DNA of 64,000 nucleotides. It comes from Corallococcus sp. NCRR. GTDB lineage: Bacteria > Myxococcota > Myxococcia > Myxococcales > Myxococcaceae. Below the pieces are notes generated by a model, which saw nothing but the letters and a program-made list of their open reading frames with translations, had not been told where the DNA came from and did not search any database. The translations under genes were made by a program, and so were the position numbers. Numbering within the stretch: position 1 is the stretch's first letter; every line of letters starts with the position of its first letter. The stretch is taken from positions 6,820,001 through 6,884,000 of the forward strand of contig NZ_CP114039.1 of the NCBI RefSeq assembly GCF_026965535.1, in the 5' to 3' direction. Below, one piece after another: positions 31,875 to 41,002 of the stretch.

Positions 31875-34807
31875 GCGCGCCGCTCGACGTGATGGAGGAA
31901 GAGGACCGCTCGGCGCACCTCGCGGTGGTGGGCCTGTCGTGCCGGCTTCCCGGTGCGGCCAACGCCGCGGAGTTCTGGTCCAACTTGGCCGGCGGCGTCG
32001 AGTCCATCACCTTCTTCGGTCCGGACGGACAGCCCTGCGCCGAGCCTCCCACCGAGCGCGCCGTGGGCGAAGCCGTGCCCGCGTTCGGTCTCGTCACGGA
32101 TGCGGACCGGTTCGACGCGCAGGCCTTCGGCATGTCGCCGCAGGAAGCGCTGATGCTGGACCCGCAGCACCGGGTGTTCCTTGAGTGCGCGCGGGAGGCG
32201 CTGGAGGATGCCGGGTATGATCCGGCCCGGTACCGGGGCGCCATTGGCATCTACGCGGGTGGCAGTGAGACGGACTACCTGTCCGCGCTGCGGGCCCGGA
32301 GGGACCTGCTGGCGGGTGCGAGTGACTGGCAGCTCCGGCTGGCCACGGGCGTGGACTTCCTCACCAGCCGCGTGGCCTACAAGCTGGGGCTTCGCGGGCC
32401 GGCCGTCACGGTGCAGACCGCGTGCTCCACGTCCCTGGTCGCGATCCACCTGGCCGCGCAGGCGCTGCTCGCGGGGGACTGTGACATCGCGCTCGCGGGC
32501 GGCGCGTCGGTACATGTGCCGCCCCGGTTCGGTCACTACAGCGAAGGTGGGCCGCTGTCCCCGGACGGGCGCTGCCGTGCATTCGATGCTCGGGCACAGG
32601 GCACGGTGGGCAGCAACGGCGCGGGGATCGTCGTGCTCAAGCGGCTCGCGGATGCGCTGGAGGATGGGGACACCCTCCGCGCCGTCCTCCGAGGCACCGC
32701 CGTCAACAACGACGCCGCCGGGAAGATCGGCTTCACCGCGCCGAGTGTAGAGGGCCAGTCCCGCGTCATCGAGACCGCCCTGCATGCCGCGGGCGTGGAC
32801 CCCGCGAGCATCAGCTACCTGGAGGCGCACGGCACCGGCACGCGGCTGGGAGATCCCATCGAGGTCGCCGCGCTGACGAAGGCCTTCGGTGCCCGCGAGC
32901 CCCGGTCCTGTTGGTTGGGTTCGGTGAAGACGAACATCGGCCACACGGACGCGGCGGCGGGTGTGGCGGGCTTCATCAAGACGGTGCTCGCGCTGGAGCA
33001 CCGGAAGCTGCCACCGAGTCTGAACTTCGAACGGCCCAACCCGGAGATCGACTTCGAGCACGGCCCCTTCCGCGTGAACACGGAGCTGCGGGACTGGAAC
33101 ACCAGCGGTCATCCGAGGCGGGCCGGCGTCAGTTCGCTGGGCATTGGCGGCACCAACGCGCACGCCGTGCTGGAGGAGGCCCCCACCCTGCCCGCCTCCG
33201 AGCGTTCGCGCACGCCGCAGTTGATGGTGCTGTCGGCCCACAGGCCCGCTTCACTGGCCCGTGCCGTGGAGCGGCTCGGAGGACACCTGCGCGCGCATCC
33301 GGAAGTGGAGCTGGGTGACGTCGCCTGGACGCTCCAGATGGGACGCGGCGCTCACAAGCACCGGGCGTTCGCGGTGGGCCAGGACACCGTGGAGGTCCTT
33401 CGCGCCCTGTCGGAGCAGGACGGCTCCGCGCACCACGAGGCCGGCGAGCGCCAGGTGGTGTTCATGTTCCCCGGCCACGGTGGGCAGCACGTGGGCATGG
33501 GCCGGGAGCTGTACGGTTCGCAGCCGGCGTTCCGCGAGGCCGTGGACGCGTGCCGTGCGCACCTGACGCCGCTCCTCGGGTTCGACCTGGGGACGGTGCT
33601 CCATCCGGATCCCACGGATGCCGCCGCGCTGGAGCAGGCCTCTGTCCGGATGGGCGAGTTCGTCACCGGCCAGCTCTCCGTGTTCATCATCGAGTACGCG
33701 GTGGCGCGGCTGTGGAAGCGCTGGGGCGTTCAGCCCTCGGCGGTCGTGGGTCACAGCCTGGGGGCCTATGCCGCGGCCACGGTGGCCGGGGTGTTCCGGC
33801 TGGAGGACGCGCTGCGGCTGGTCCTGGAGCGCTCGCGCATCCTCGCGAGCCTGCCCTCCGGCGCCATGCTGGCCGTGCCACTGCCCGAGTCGGAGCTGGC
33901 GCCCCTGCTTCACGGAGGACTCGCGTTGGCGGCCGTGAACGGTCCCGCGCAGTGCGCGGTGTCTGGCCCCGCGACGGAGATCGAAGCGCTCCAGGCGCGA
34001 CTGATGGAGCGCGGTGTGGAGTCGAAGCTGCTGCGCATCCCGGGCGCGGGACATTCGCCGCTCGTCGAGCCGTCCCTGGCCGCGTTCACCGCCTTCGTTC
34101 AGCGCGTCGAACGGCGTCCGCCCCAGCTCCCGTGGATCTCCGACCGGACGGGTGTGGCGGTCACCGCGGAGGAGGCCGTGGACCCGGCCTACTGGGCCGC
34201 GCACCTCCGCCACACCGTGCGCTTTGGCGACGCGCTCGACACGTTGTTCGCGGGTCCGCCCGCCGTGTTCCTGGAGATCGGACCCGGAAGAACCCTGGCG
34301 ACGCTGGCGCGCCAGCACCCGGGCTCGGGGCCGCACCTCACGGTGGCCACCCTGCCCCATCCCTCGGACAACACGTCCGATGCGGTCAGCGCGCTCACCG
34401 CCGCGGGGCGCCTGTGGAGCGCGGGCGTCGCGATCTCCTGGCAGGGACTTCATGGGGGCGCTCCTCGTCGCCGGGTGCCTCTGCCCACGTATCCATTCGA
34501 CCGTCAGCGCTACCTCGTCGACGCGCCTGCTTCACCGCCGCCCGAACCTGAGACCACGGCGGTGCCGGAGCTGCCCGAGGACGAAGTCGTGCGCAGGGTC
34601 GCCACCGCGTTCGCGGAGGTGCTGGGGCTGCCCCGCGTCGGGCTTCACGACAACTTCTTCGCGCTGGGCGGCGACTCGTTGATGGCGGCGCAGGTCATCG
34701 CGCGGTTGCGCCCGCATGTCGCCACGCCCCTCAAGGTGAAGGCCCTCTTCCGCGCGCCCACCGTGGCCCGCCTGACCCGGTTCATCGCGGAGTCGGCCCC
34801 GGCATGA
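31871..34807 (+). CDS. Type I polyketide synthase module, KS-AT-ACP
   Basis: A 978-residue minimal module. KS (about 15-440) with the Cys185-His320-His358 triad (TACSTS, EAHGTGT, NIGHTD). AT (about 530-830) with Ser629 in GHSLG; the usual HAFH/YASH specificity motif reads GAGHS instead, so the extender unit cannot be called. ACP (about 900-978) with Ser936 in GGDSL. There are no KR, DH or ER domains, so a beta-keto extension is expected. It overlaps the NRPS and the thioesterase by ATGA and adds one ketide to the dipeptide. No release domain follows in this protein. Confidence 0.95.
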   Translation: MSAPLDVMEEEDRSAHLAVVGLSCRLPGAANAAEFWSNLAGGVESITFFGPDGQPCAEPPTERAVGEAVPAFGLVTDADRFDAQAFGMSPQEALMLDPQHRVFLECAREALEDAGYDPARYRGAIGIYAGGSETDYLSALRARRDLLAGASDWQLRLATGVDFLTSRVAYKLGLRGPAVTVQTACSTSLVAIHLAAQALLAGDCDIALAGGASVHVPPRFGHYSEGGPLSPDGRCRAFDARAQGTVGSNGAGIVVLKRLADALEDGDTLRAVLRGTAVNNDAAGKIGFTAPSVEGQSRVIETALHAAGVDPASISYLEAHGTGTRLGDPIEVAALTKAFGAREPRSCWLGSVKTNIGHTDAAAGVAGFIKTVLALEHRKLPPSLNFERPNPEIDFEHGPFRVNTELRDWNTSGHPRRAGVSSLGIGGTNAHAVLEEAPTLPASERSRTPQLMVLSAHRPASLARAVERLGGHLRAHPEVELGDVAWTLQMGRGAHKHRAFAVGQDTVEVLRALSEQDGSAHHEAGERQVVFMFPGHGGQHVGMGRELYGSQPAFREAVDACRAHLTPLLGFDLGTVLHPDPTDAAALEQASVRMGEFVTGQLSVFIIEYAVARLWKRWGVQPSAVVGHSLGAYAAATVAGVFRLEDALRLVLERSRILASLPSGAMLAVPLPESELAPLLHGGLALAAVNGPAQCAVSGPATEIEALQARLMERGVESKLLRIPGAGHSPLVEPSLAAFTAFVQRVERRPPQLPWISDRTGVAVTAEEAVDPAYWAAHLRHTVRFGDALDTLFAGPPAVFLEIGPGRTLATLARQHPGSGPHLTVATLPHPSDNTSDAVSALTAAGRLWSAGVAISWQGLHGGAPRRRVPLPTYPFDRQRYLVDAPASPPPEPETTAVPELPEDEVVRRVATAFAEVLGLPRVGLHDNFFALGGDSLMAAQVIARLRPHVATPLKVKALFRAPTVARLTRFIAESAPA

Positions 34808-35559
34808 CGGCGACTTCTCCCTGGCTCGCGTGCCGCATCCGGCGCCCGGAAGCCTCCGTGCGCCTCTTCTGCTTCCCGCACAGCGGCGGCTCCGTGGGTG
34901 AGTACGTCCGATGGGCGGACCTGCTCCCGGACATCGAGGTCTGGGGCGTGCAGCTTCCGGGGCGAGGGGCTCGGGCGGAAGAAGCCCCGTTCACCCAACT
35001 GGACGCACTGGTGGATGCGCTGGTGCAAGCGGTGGACTTCGGATCCTCCTTCGCGTTCTTCGGTCACAGCCTGGGCGCGGTCGTGGCCTTCGAAACGACC
35101 CGCCGCCTGCGCGACCTGGGCCGGGTGCCGCCCACCGCGCTGTTCCTCTCCGCGGCTCCGGCCCCACAGCTCCCGCCACGAGGCATCCCCTCGAGCCACC
35201 TGGACGAGGACGGACTCCTCACCGCCCTGGAGCCCACCTACGGCGAGCTGATCCACGAACTGCGCGAGGACGAAGAGCTGCGCGAGCTCATTCTCCCCGG
35301 CCTGCGAGCGGACCTACGGCTCGTGGAGTCCCACCGGCACCAGGAGCGAGCCCTCCTCGCCTGCGTGATGACCGTCACGGGCGGCATCCAGGACGACCTG
35401 ACCCGCGCCGAGTTGGAGCCGTGGAGCCTCCACACCTCCGGGCCCTTCGCGCTCCAGTTGCTGCCCGGTGGGCACTTCTACCTTCGCGACCCAGAACCGA
35501 AGTCCACCCTCCTGCGCCTCATCGCGGAGACCCTCTCCAGAAGGACGCCAACCCCATGA
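34804..35559 (+). CDS. Type II thioesterase
   Basis: A 251-residue alpha/beta-hydrolase with FCFPHSGGS near the N-terminus (residues ~22-30), the nucleophile elbow FFGHSLGAV (Ser about 88-90) and the late catalytic His in GGHFYL (about 226). External TEII enzymes clear misprimed or stalled carriers in NRPS/PKS systems. It overlaps the PKS stop and the next gene's start, so all four genes are translationally coupled. Because no integrated TE or reductase is encoded in the operon, this enzyme may also be considered for product release, though TEII proteins usually do not do that. Confidence 0.93.
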   Translation: MTATSPWLACRIRRPEASVRLFCFPHSGGSVGEYVRWADLLPDIEVWGVQLPGRGARAEEAPFTQLDALVDALVQAVDFGSSFAFFGHSLGAVVAFETTRRLRDLGRVPPTALFLSAAPAPQLPPRGIPSSHLDEDGLLTALEPTYGELIHELREDEELRELILPGLRADLRLVESHRHQERALLACVMTVTGGIQDDLTRAELEPWSLHTSGPFALQLLPGGHFYLRDPEPKSTLLRLIAETLSRRTPTP

Positions 35560-37301
35560 GCCACGAGCCACTGCACCCCGCCACCCGCAGCCGCGAGGGC
35601 TTTCTGGGCCAGCTCTTCGCGGGGAGGCTCCGCTGGGATCTCGTCCGCGCGTTCCCCGAACAGGACGCCGAGGAACGCCGTCAAGGTGACGCCGTCATCG
35701 CGGAGGTCGAGCAGTTCCTCCAGGAGCACGTGGACCCGGACGAGATTGAGCGCACGGGCCGCATTCCACCGGAGCTGCGCGAGGCCCTGCGCTCACGCGG
35801 CTACTACAAGCTCCAGGTGGAGCGGGAACTGGGAGGCCGGGGCCTCTCCATGCTGAACACGTTCCGCGTCATCGAGGCCGTGATGAGCGTGTGCCTGCCG
35901 GTGGGCTACACGCTGGCCATCCACAGCGGCCTGGGCGCGGGAGCCATCATCGAGGCCGTGCAGGACGGTCCCCTCAAGGACTACGTCCGAGGCCGCGTCG
36001 CCGACGGAGTCATCTCCGGCTGGGCCGACACGGAGCCCATTGGAGCCTCCGTGCGGCGCGCGTCCACCACGGCCGTGCCCACGGAGGACGGAGCGGCGTA
36101 TGTCCTCAACGGGGAGAAGGTGTTCATCGGCAACGGCTCCATCGCGGATCTGCTGAACGTCACCGCGACGCTCCAGGAGGACGGCCGTGAGCAGATCAGC
36201 CTCTTCTTCGTGGAGACCTCCAGCTCCGGCTTCCACGTCCGGGCCGAGCACAGCCTGATGGGCCTGCGAGGCCTGCCCATCGCCGCGCTGGGCTTCGACA
36301 ACGTGCGGGTGCCGAAGGAGCGGATGCTCGCGATGTCGCAGGAGCACTGGCGGAACACGCCATTGCTGGAGCCGCTCAGCGCCCTGGGCCGCATGTACAT
36401 CATCGTGGCCGCGTCGCTGGCGCTCTCCAAGAAGTGCCTCCAGTGGTCGCGCGGGTTCCTTCATCGGCGGCTCGCCCAGGGGCGCAGGCTCGGGGACTTC
36501 GACGAGATCCAGCGTCAGGTGTCCGCCACGGCGGCGGAGGTCTTCGCCATGGAGAGCGTGGCCCGCTGGAGCCTCACGGGCGTGACGGCGGACACCCTGC
36601 CCCTGCGCTGGTTCGAACAGGTGGCGGCCAAGAACATCGCGTCCCTGACGTGCGCGCGGATCACCGACCGGACGATGTCGCTGCTCGCCGCCGAAGGCTA
36701 CGAGACGTCCGAGAGCAAGGCCGCCCGGGGTGCCACGCCGGTCCCGATGGAGCGCACGTTGCGAGATGCCCGGGCCTTCCGGGTCGCGGGAGGCGTGGAC
36801 TTCCTGGTGGACCACAAGGCCGCGAGGGAGGGCCTCTTCTCACTCTATTACCCGATGGCCTCTCACGCGGCGGAGCTGGAGTCGCCCCCGGCCCCGCTCC
36901 CCGAGGAGGAGCACCTGTCCCCTCGCAACCGCGAGCATCTCCAGCACACGGCTCGGGAGGTGCATCGGCTCGCGAAGCGAAGCTTGGACCTGTCGCGCCG
37001 CCATCCGGACGCGGGGGCCCTGCACGCGAAGCAGCGGACGCTCATCCTGATGAACCAGCTCTGCAACGAGCTGTTCACGATGTCCGTCACGCTGGCCCAC
37101 GCGTCGGCCCTGGCTTCACGCGGCCAACCCCAGGCCGACGCATTGGCGGACGTCTACTGCACCGCCGCGCGCTACCGCCTGGAGGACCTCTGGCGCCAGG
37201 CCGACGCCGAAGCGGAGCCGGACTTCGCGGGCGTGAGCGAACGCTGGCTGACGGGGAACACCCTCGACTTCCTGCTGAGCGACGTCCTCATCCGAAAGTG
37301 A
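35556..37301 (+). CDS. Acyl-CoA dehydrogenase-family flavoenzyme, large variant
   Basis: A 581-residue protein. N-terminal helical domain (30-145), beta domain with WADTEPIGAS and NGEKVFIGNGS (about 165-205), C-terminal helical domain, and ~150 extra residues resembling the tail of VLCAD/ACAD9-type enzymes. The usual catalytic Glu-Gly-Thr near the end of the core is replaced: the block reads RVAGGVDFL with Gly412 in the Glu position. It therefore either uses another base, as in some long-chain members, or does not dehydrogenate a normal acyl-CoA. In this operon it could desaturate a carrier-bound aminoacyl or ketide unit. The ATG overlaps the TEII stop. Confidence 0.88.
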   Translation: MSHEPLHPATRSREGFLGQLFAGRLRWDLVRAFPEQDAEERRQGDAVIAEVEQFLQEHVDPDEIERTGRIPPELREALRSRGYYKLQVERELGGRGLSMLNTFRVIEAVMSVCLPVGYTLAIHSGLGAGAIIEAVQDGPLKDYVRGRVADGVISGWADTEPIGASVRRASTTAVPTEDGAAYVLNGEKVFIGNGSIADLLNVTATLQEDGREQISLFFVETSSSGFHVRAEHSLMGLRGLPIAALGFDNVRVPKERMLAMSQEHWRNTPLLEPLSALGRMYIIVAASLALSKKCLQWSRGFLHRRLAQGRRLGDFDEIQRQVSATAAEVFAMESVARWSLTGVTADTLPLRWFEQVAAKNIASLTCARITDRTMSLLAAEGYETSESKAARGATPVPMERTLRDARAFRVAGGVDFLVDHKAAREGLFSLYYPMASHAAELESPPAPLPEEEHLSPRNREHLQHTAREVHRLAKRSLDLSRRHPDAGALHAKQRTLILMNQLCNELFTMSVTLAHASALASRGQPQADALADVYCTAARYRLEDLWRQADAEAEPDFAGVSERWLTGNTLDFLLSDVLIRK

Positions 37302-37369
37302 GCCCCATGGCGCGCTGCGCAAACAGCCGCCATGACGCAAACCCGCCCGCCAGGAGCACCGTGCGCCAA

Positions 37370-37667
37370 AACCTGTCCGACTGTCGGACAGGTTCGCGAT
37401 GCCCGCGGCCCGGGGGCGCGCTCGTCCCGCCGGAAGATGGAAAACCTGTCCGACAGTCGGACAGGTTCGCTGCGCCCGTGGCCCAGGGCAGCGCCAGCCC
37501 AGCGGACAGTGAGACCCTGTCGGACAGGTTCGCGCCTCCCGAACCCGGGGCTGCGCCGGTCCGGCGGACACTGAAAACCTGTCGGACAGTCGGACAGGTT
37601 CCTGTCGCCCGGGGGCCGAGGTCGCGGGCCCGGCAGGCGAAAAACCTGTCCGACAGTCGGACAGGTT
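37370..37667. repeat. Array of five 25-bp palindromic repeats, period 67-73 bp
   Basis: Full units AACCTGTCCGAC-N-GTCGGACAGGTT lie at 37370-37394, 37443-37467, 37576-37600 (one base changed in the left arm) and 37643-37667. A fifth has only the right arm (37519-37530). The ~45-base sequences between them are themselves related (GGCCCGGGGGCGCG-like, then GCCCGGCGGA..GAAAACC), so the whole ~70-base unit is tandemly repeated. It fills most of the 440-base gap between the convergent ACAD and amidohydrolase genes. Each palindrome can form a strong RNA hairpin in either direction. No cas genes are near, and spacers are similar to each other, so it is not CRISPR. Confidence 0.9.
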
Positions 37668-37745
37668 CGCGGAGCTCGCGGCCCGGGGGCGCGCTGGCCC
37701 GGCACGTGACGCGGACGGTCGGCCTGGCGACTGGGGCCGTAGTCT

Positions 37746-39068
37746 TCATGGCGCGGCGCGTGAGCCGGCCGCTGAGTCATCTCGGTGGATGACGCCTTCC
37801 TTCATCACGAAGAAGACCTTCTGCGTCGCGCGGATGTCCTGGAGCGGATTGCCCGGCACGGCGATCACGTCCGCCAGCTTCCCCGGCTCCAGCGTCCCCA
37901 GCTTGTCCGACACCCCGAGCAGCTCCGCCGTGTTCACCGTGGCGGTGCGTAGGGCCTCCGCCGGTGTGAGCCCCGCCTGCACCAGCAGCGCGAACTCCTC
38001 CGCGTTGCGCCCGTGGGCGAACACGCCCGCGTCCGTGCCGAACGCGATGCGCACGCCCAGGGAGATCGCCTTGCGCAGCACGTGCTCCCGCCGCTTGTCC
38101 ACCGCTCGCAGCTTGGCGACCGTGTCCGCCGGGAGCTTGCCCTGGTCCGCCAGTTCCTTGATTCCGAAGAACGCGAAGGCCGTGGGAACGTACCAGGTGC
38201 CCTTCTGCTTCATCATCGCCACGCCCTCATCGTCCATCAGCGTGCCGTGCTCGATGGAGTCCACTCCCGCGCGGATGGCCCGCTTCGCCCCTTCCGCGCC
38301 GTGCGCGTGCGCGGCCACCTTGCGCCGGTGCGCGTGCGCTTCGTCCACCACCGCGTCCAGCTCCGCCTGGGTGAACTGCGGCGCGTCCGGGTCCGCGTTG
38401 AGGCTCATCACGCCTCCCGTGGCGCAGACCTTGATGACGTCCGCGCCGTACTTCACGTTCTCGCGCACCCTGGCGCGCAGCGCGTCCGGGCCATCCGCCA
38501 CGCCGGGGCTCGCGTCGTGGGCCAGCAGTCCCTTGCGGAACGAGTTGCCGTAGTCACAGTGCCCGCCCGTGGAGCTCAGGCTGGACGTCGCCGCGAGGAT
38601 GCGCGGCCCCACCACGATGCCTCGCGCGGTGGCGTTGCGCAGGCCCACGTCGATGAAGTCCTCCGCGCCCAGGTTGCGCACGGTGGTGAAGCCGGCCATC
38701 AGCGTCGCTCGCGCCCACGGCAGCGTGTCCAGCGTCTGCTCAGGGATGGTGCGCTGGAAGCTGTCGACCAGGTCCTTCCGCCAGTCCGGACCGGGCTCCA
38801 CCGTCAGGTGCGTGTGCGCGTCCATGAAGCCCGGCAGCAACGTGGCGTCGCCCAGGTCCACGACGCTCGCGCCCTCCGGCACCGGCGCCTTCGGGCCCAC
38901 GCCCACCACCCGTCCCTCCGACACCACCACCACACCCGGGGTGACGACCTTCCCCGCCTTCGCATCGAAGAGGCGGGCGGCTTTCAAGACCTGGACCCGG
39001 GCGGGTTCAGCGGCGGAGGCAGAGGACAGCGACCACAAGAGGGAGCCGAAGAGCAGAGCGCGTCGCAA
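37746..39068 (-). CDS. Secreted amidohydrolase (Xaa-Pro dipeptidase-like subfamily)
   Basis: A 440-residue metal-dependent hydrolase. Signal peptide MRRALLFGSLLWSLSSASA. Metal ligands: DAHTHL (about 85-90), Lys in VIKVCATGG, His in AAHAHG and IEHGT, and Asp in FGTDAG (about 344). This layout is the one of the amidohydrolase subgroup that cleaves aminoacyl-Pro or other small amides (Xaa-Pro dipeptidase/imidazolonepropionase-like). The substrate cannot be set from sequence. The start is TTG 39068 with GGGA before it; no in-frame ATG fits. Transcribed toward the palindrome array. Confidence 0.9.
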   Translation of the reverse strand: MRRALLFGSLLWSLSSASAAEPARVQVLKAARLFDAKAGKVVTPGVVVVSEGRVVGVGPKAPVPEGASVVDLGDATLLPGFMDAHTHLTVEPGPDWRKDLVDSFQRTIPEQTLDTLPWARATLMAGFTTVRNLGAEDFIDVGLRNATARGIVVGPRILAATSSLSSTGGHCDYGNSFRKGLLAHDASPGVADGPDALRARVRENVKYGADVIKVCATGGVMSLNADPDAPQFTQAELDAVVDEAHAHRRKVAAHAHGAEGAKRAIRAGVDSIEHGTLMDDEGVAMMKQKGTWYVPTAFAFFGIKELADQGKLPADTVAKLRAVDKRREHVLRKAISLGVRIAFGTDAGVFAHGRNAEEFALLVQAGLTPAEALRTATVNTAELLGVSDKLGTLEPGKLADVIAVPGNPLQDIRATQKVFFVMKEGVIHRDDSAAGSRAAP

Positions 39069-39095
39069 GGTCCCGCCATGCTACCGCCCCCACCC

Positions 39096-39920
39096 TCACG
39101 CACGCATCCGGTCGAACTCCACGGCGCAGTGCGCGGAGAACACCTTCACCTCGTGCCCATGCGCGCGCACCAGGCCGCGCAGGCGCTCCTGGTTCTGGAG
39201 GCGCACGGCGTTGTCCTCGGAGTATAGCCGCTGGAACAGCGCCAGGCCCCACGGACTTCGCGGCGCCACCGGGTCCACTTCGTGGTGGCTGAAGTACGCG
39301 TCCCCCGCGTGCAGCATCCAGCCTCCGGGCCCCTTCACCGCGACGCCGCAGTGGCCCGCCGTGTGGCCCGTCAGGGGCACCAGCAGCACCTCCTCGTCCA
39401 GGCCTGGAATCACCCGCACCGACTCGAAGCCGAACCAGCGCTCGCCGTCCACCGCATACCGGCTCCACTTTGGTCCGTGGGCCCACTGCGCCGGCTTGTA
39501 GCCGTGCCTCGCGCCCGCCACCGGGGGCACCACCGCCGCGGCGTGCTCGTCCGCGAAGATGTGGACCTGGGCGTCCGGGAAGTCCGCCAGGCCTCCGACG
39601 TGATCCAGGTCCAGGTGCGTGGGCACGATGTGCCGGACGTCCTCGCGCCGGAAGCCCAGCCGCTGCACCTGGGCCAGCGCCGTCTCCGCCGGGTCCAACC
39701 GGGGCGTGTTCCGTCGCAGGAAGCGCTGTCCCAGCCGCCCCCGCGCGTCCTGCACGTCCCGGGTCCCCAGGCCCGTGTCCACGAGCACGAGCCCCCGGGG
39801 CGTCTCCAGCAGCAGGCAGTGGCAGACCATCCGGGCCCGCTCGAACAGCCCGCCCGAGCCCGTGACGAACCGGGCACTGGCGGGACACAGGGTTCCACAG
39901 TTGAGGTGATGGATTCGCAT
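39096..39920 (-). CDS. Metallo-beta-lactamase-fold hydrolase
   Basis: A 274-residue protein of the MBL superfamily. The metal block reads THLDLDHVGG (about 131-140), i.e. H-x-D-x-D-H rather than H-x-H-x-D-H, a variant seen in several lactonase- and glyoxalase-like members. Later ligands are in LTGHTAGHCG and LHAGDAYF. It begins MRIHHLNCGT, typical for small-molecule lactonase or hydrolase members. The ATG at 39920 is preferred over frames running to 40046. It is 27 bases upstream of the amidohydrolase on the same strand, possibly one transcript. The substrate is unknown; an acyl-homoserine-lactone-like ester is only one option. Confidence 0.88.
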   Translation of the reverse strand: MRIHHLNCGTLCPASARFVTGSGGLFERARMVCHCLLLETPRGLVLVDTGLGTRDVQDARGRLGQRFLRRNTPRLDPAETALAQVQRLGFRREDVRHIVPTHLDLDHVGGLADFPDAQVHIFADEHAAAVVPPVAGARHGYKPAQWAHGPKWSRYAVDGERWFGFESVRVIPGLDEEVLLVPLTGHTAGHCGVAVKGPGGWMLHAGDAYFSHHEVDPVAPRSPWGLALFQRLYSEDNAVRLQNQERLRGLVRAHGHEVKVFSAHCAVEFDRMRA

Positions 39921-40026
39921 GCCCGGCAAGGTACGGACCGGGCCCCGGTCCCCGATTGGAGGAATCGGCCATGCGCCCCGGCCCCGGGTTGAAGCGCGGG
40001 CCCGGCCAGCCCATGCTTCCCTTCGC

Positions 40027-40803
40027 ATGGCCGCTCCGCCCGACAACGCGCTGGCCCCCCGGGCCGACCTGTCCCGCTTCGTCCAGCGCGTGCGCGTCCT
40101 CTGGCGCGGTCCCTCCCACGGCGACTACGTCCGCGTGCCGGACGGCACCGTGGAGCTGGTGGTCCGCGTCACCTCCACCACCTGCGACGTGCACGCCCTG
40201 GGGCCGCGCGAACAGGTGGTGCGCAAGGCGCCGTCGGAGGTTCCTCCCGACACGCTGGGCCTACAGTTCAAGCCCGGCGGCGCCTACCCCTTCTTCGGCC
40301 TGCCCATGTCGGAGCTGGCCCACCGGTCGCGCTCCATCGACACGCTCTGGGGCAAGGCGGATGGCGCGAAGCTCCGCGAGGCGCTCGCGAAGGCCCCCTC
40401 CTCCCAGGCCCGCCTGCGCACATTGGAATCCGCGCTCGTGGACCGGCTCCACCGCGACGACGTCTACGAACCGGCCGCCGCGTACCTCGTGCGGCGCGGC
40501 GTCCGTCTGCTCACCGGCCCCGGGGACATCCCCCGCGTCGCGGACCTGGCCCGCACGCTCGGCGTGAGCGAACGGCACCTGCGCCGCGCTTTTGATGACG
40601 TGCTCGGCATGGGACCCAAGTCCTATGCGCGGCTCGTCCGCCTCCAGCGCGCGCTCCAGGCCTCCACCGCCCAGGGCGGCCGGCCGGACTGGGGGAGCAT
40701 CGCCGCCGGGGTGGGCTACTATGATCAGGCCCACTTGATCGCGGATTTCCGGGCCGTGCTGGGCACCACGCCGGGCGCGTGGGCGCGCGCACGGGCCGCC
40801 TGA
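40027..40803 (+). CDS. AraC-family transcriptional regulator
   Basis: A 258-residue regulator. The C-terminal ~100 residues hold two helix-turn-helix units (RVADLARTLGVSERHLRRAF; IAAGVGYYDQAHLIADFRAV) of the AraC/XylS type. The N-terminal domain is the DUF6597-like sensor found in many myxobacterial AraC proteins (VPDGTVELVVRV). It is divergent from the MBL-fold gene with about 106 bases between starts, so it may control that gene. Start ATG 40027. A terminator hairpin follows. The effector is unknown. Confidence 0.9.
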   Translation: MAAPPDNALAPRADLSRFVQRVRVLWRGPSHGDYVRVPDGTVELVVRVTSTTCDVHALGPREQVVRKAPSEVPPDTLGLQFKPGGAYPFFGLPMSELAHRSRSIDTLWGKADGAKLREALAKAPSSQARLRTLESALVDRLHRDDVYEPAAAYLVRRGVRLLTGPGDIPRVADLARTLGVSERHLRRAFDDVLGMGPKSYARLVRLQRALQASTAQGGRPDWGSIAAGVGYYDQAHLIADFRAVLGTTPGAWARARAA

Positions 40804-40805
40804 GC

Positions 40806-40832
40806 GGGTCCGGACGCGCTGCGTCGGGACCC
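40806..40832 (+). terminator. Hairpin after the AraC gene
   Basis: GGGTCC (40806-40811) and GACGC (40813-40817) pair with GCGTC (40821-40825) and GGACCC (40827-40832), one G/G mismatch, 3-base loop. It starts three bases after the stop codon. The remaining 170 bases to the S46 peptidase hold no other visible structure and should contain its promoter. Confidence 0.65.
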
Positions 40833-41002
40833 GGCGGGTGGGGAAAGCGCCTGCCCGGTGGGGGTCCCAGGGAATCGTTCAGGCGCTCGTACGTTATGCG
40901 GCTGGCGGAGGCGTTTTCCCAGCTTGACCGACGCTGGGGCATCCACCACAAACGCCCCGTCCCCGCGGAGCTCCTTCCCGCGGCCCGAAAGGATCCCATT
41001 CA

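Noticed and set aside
37370-37667. CRISPR array
   Set aside because: Repeats are palindromic and the ~45-base spacers are related to one another; one repeat is half missing; no cas genes or leader are present.
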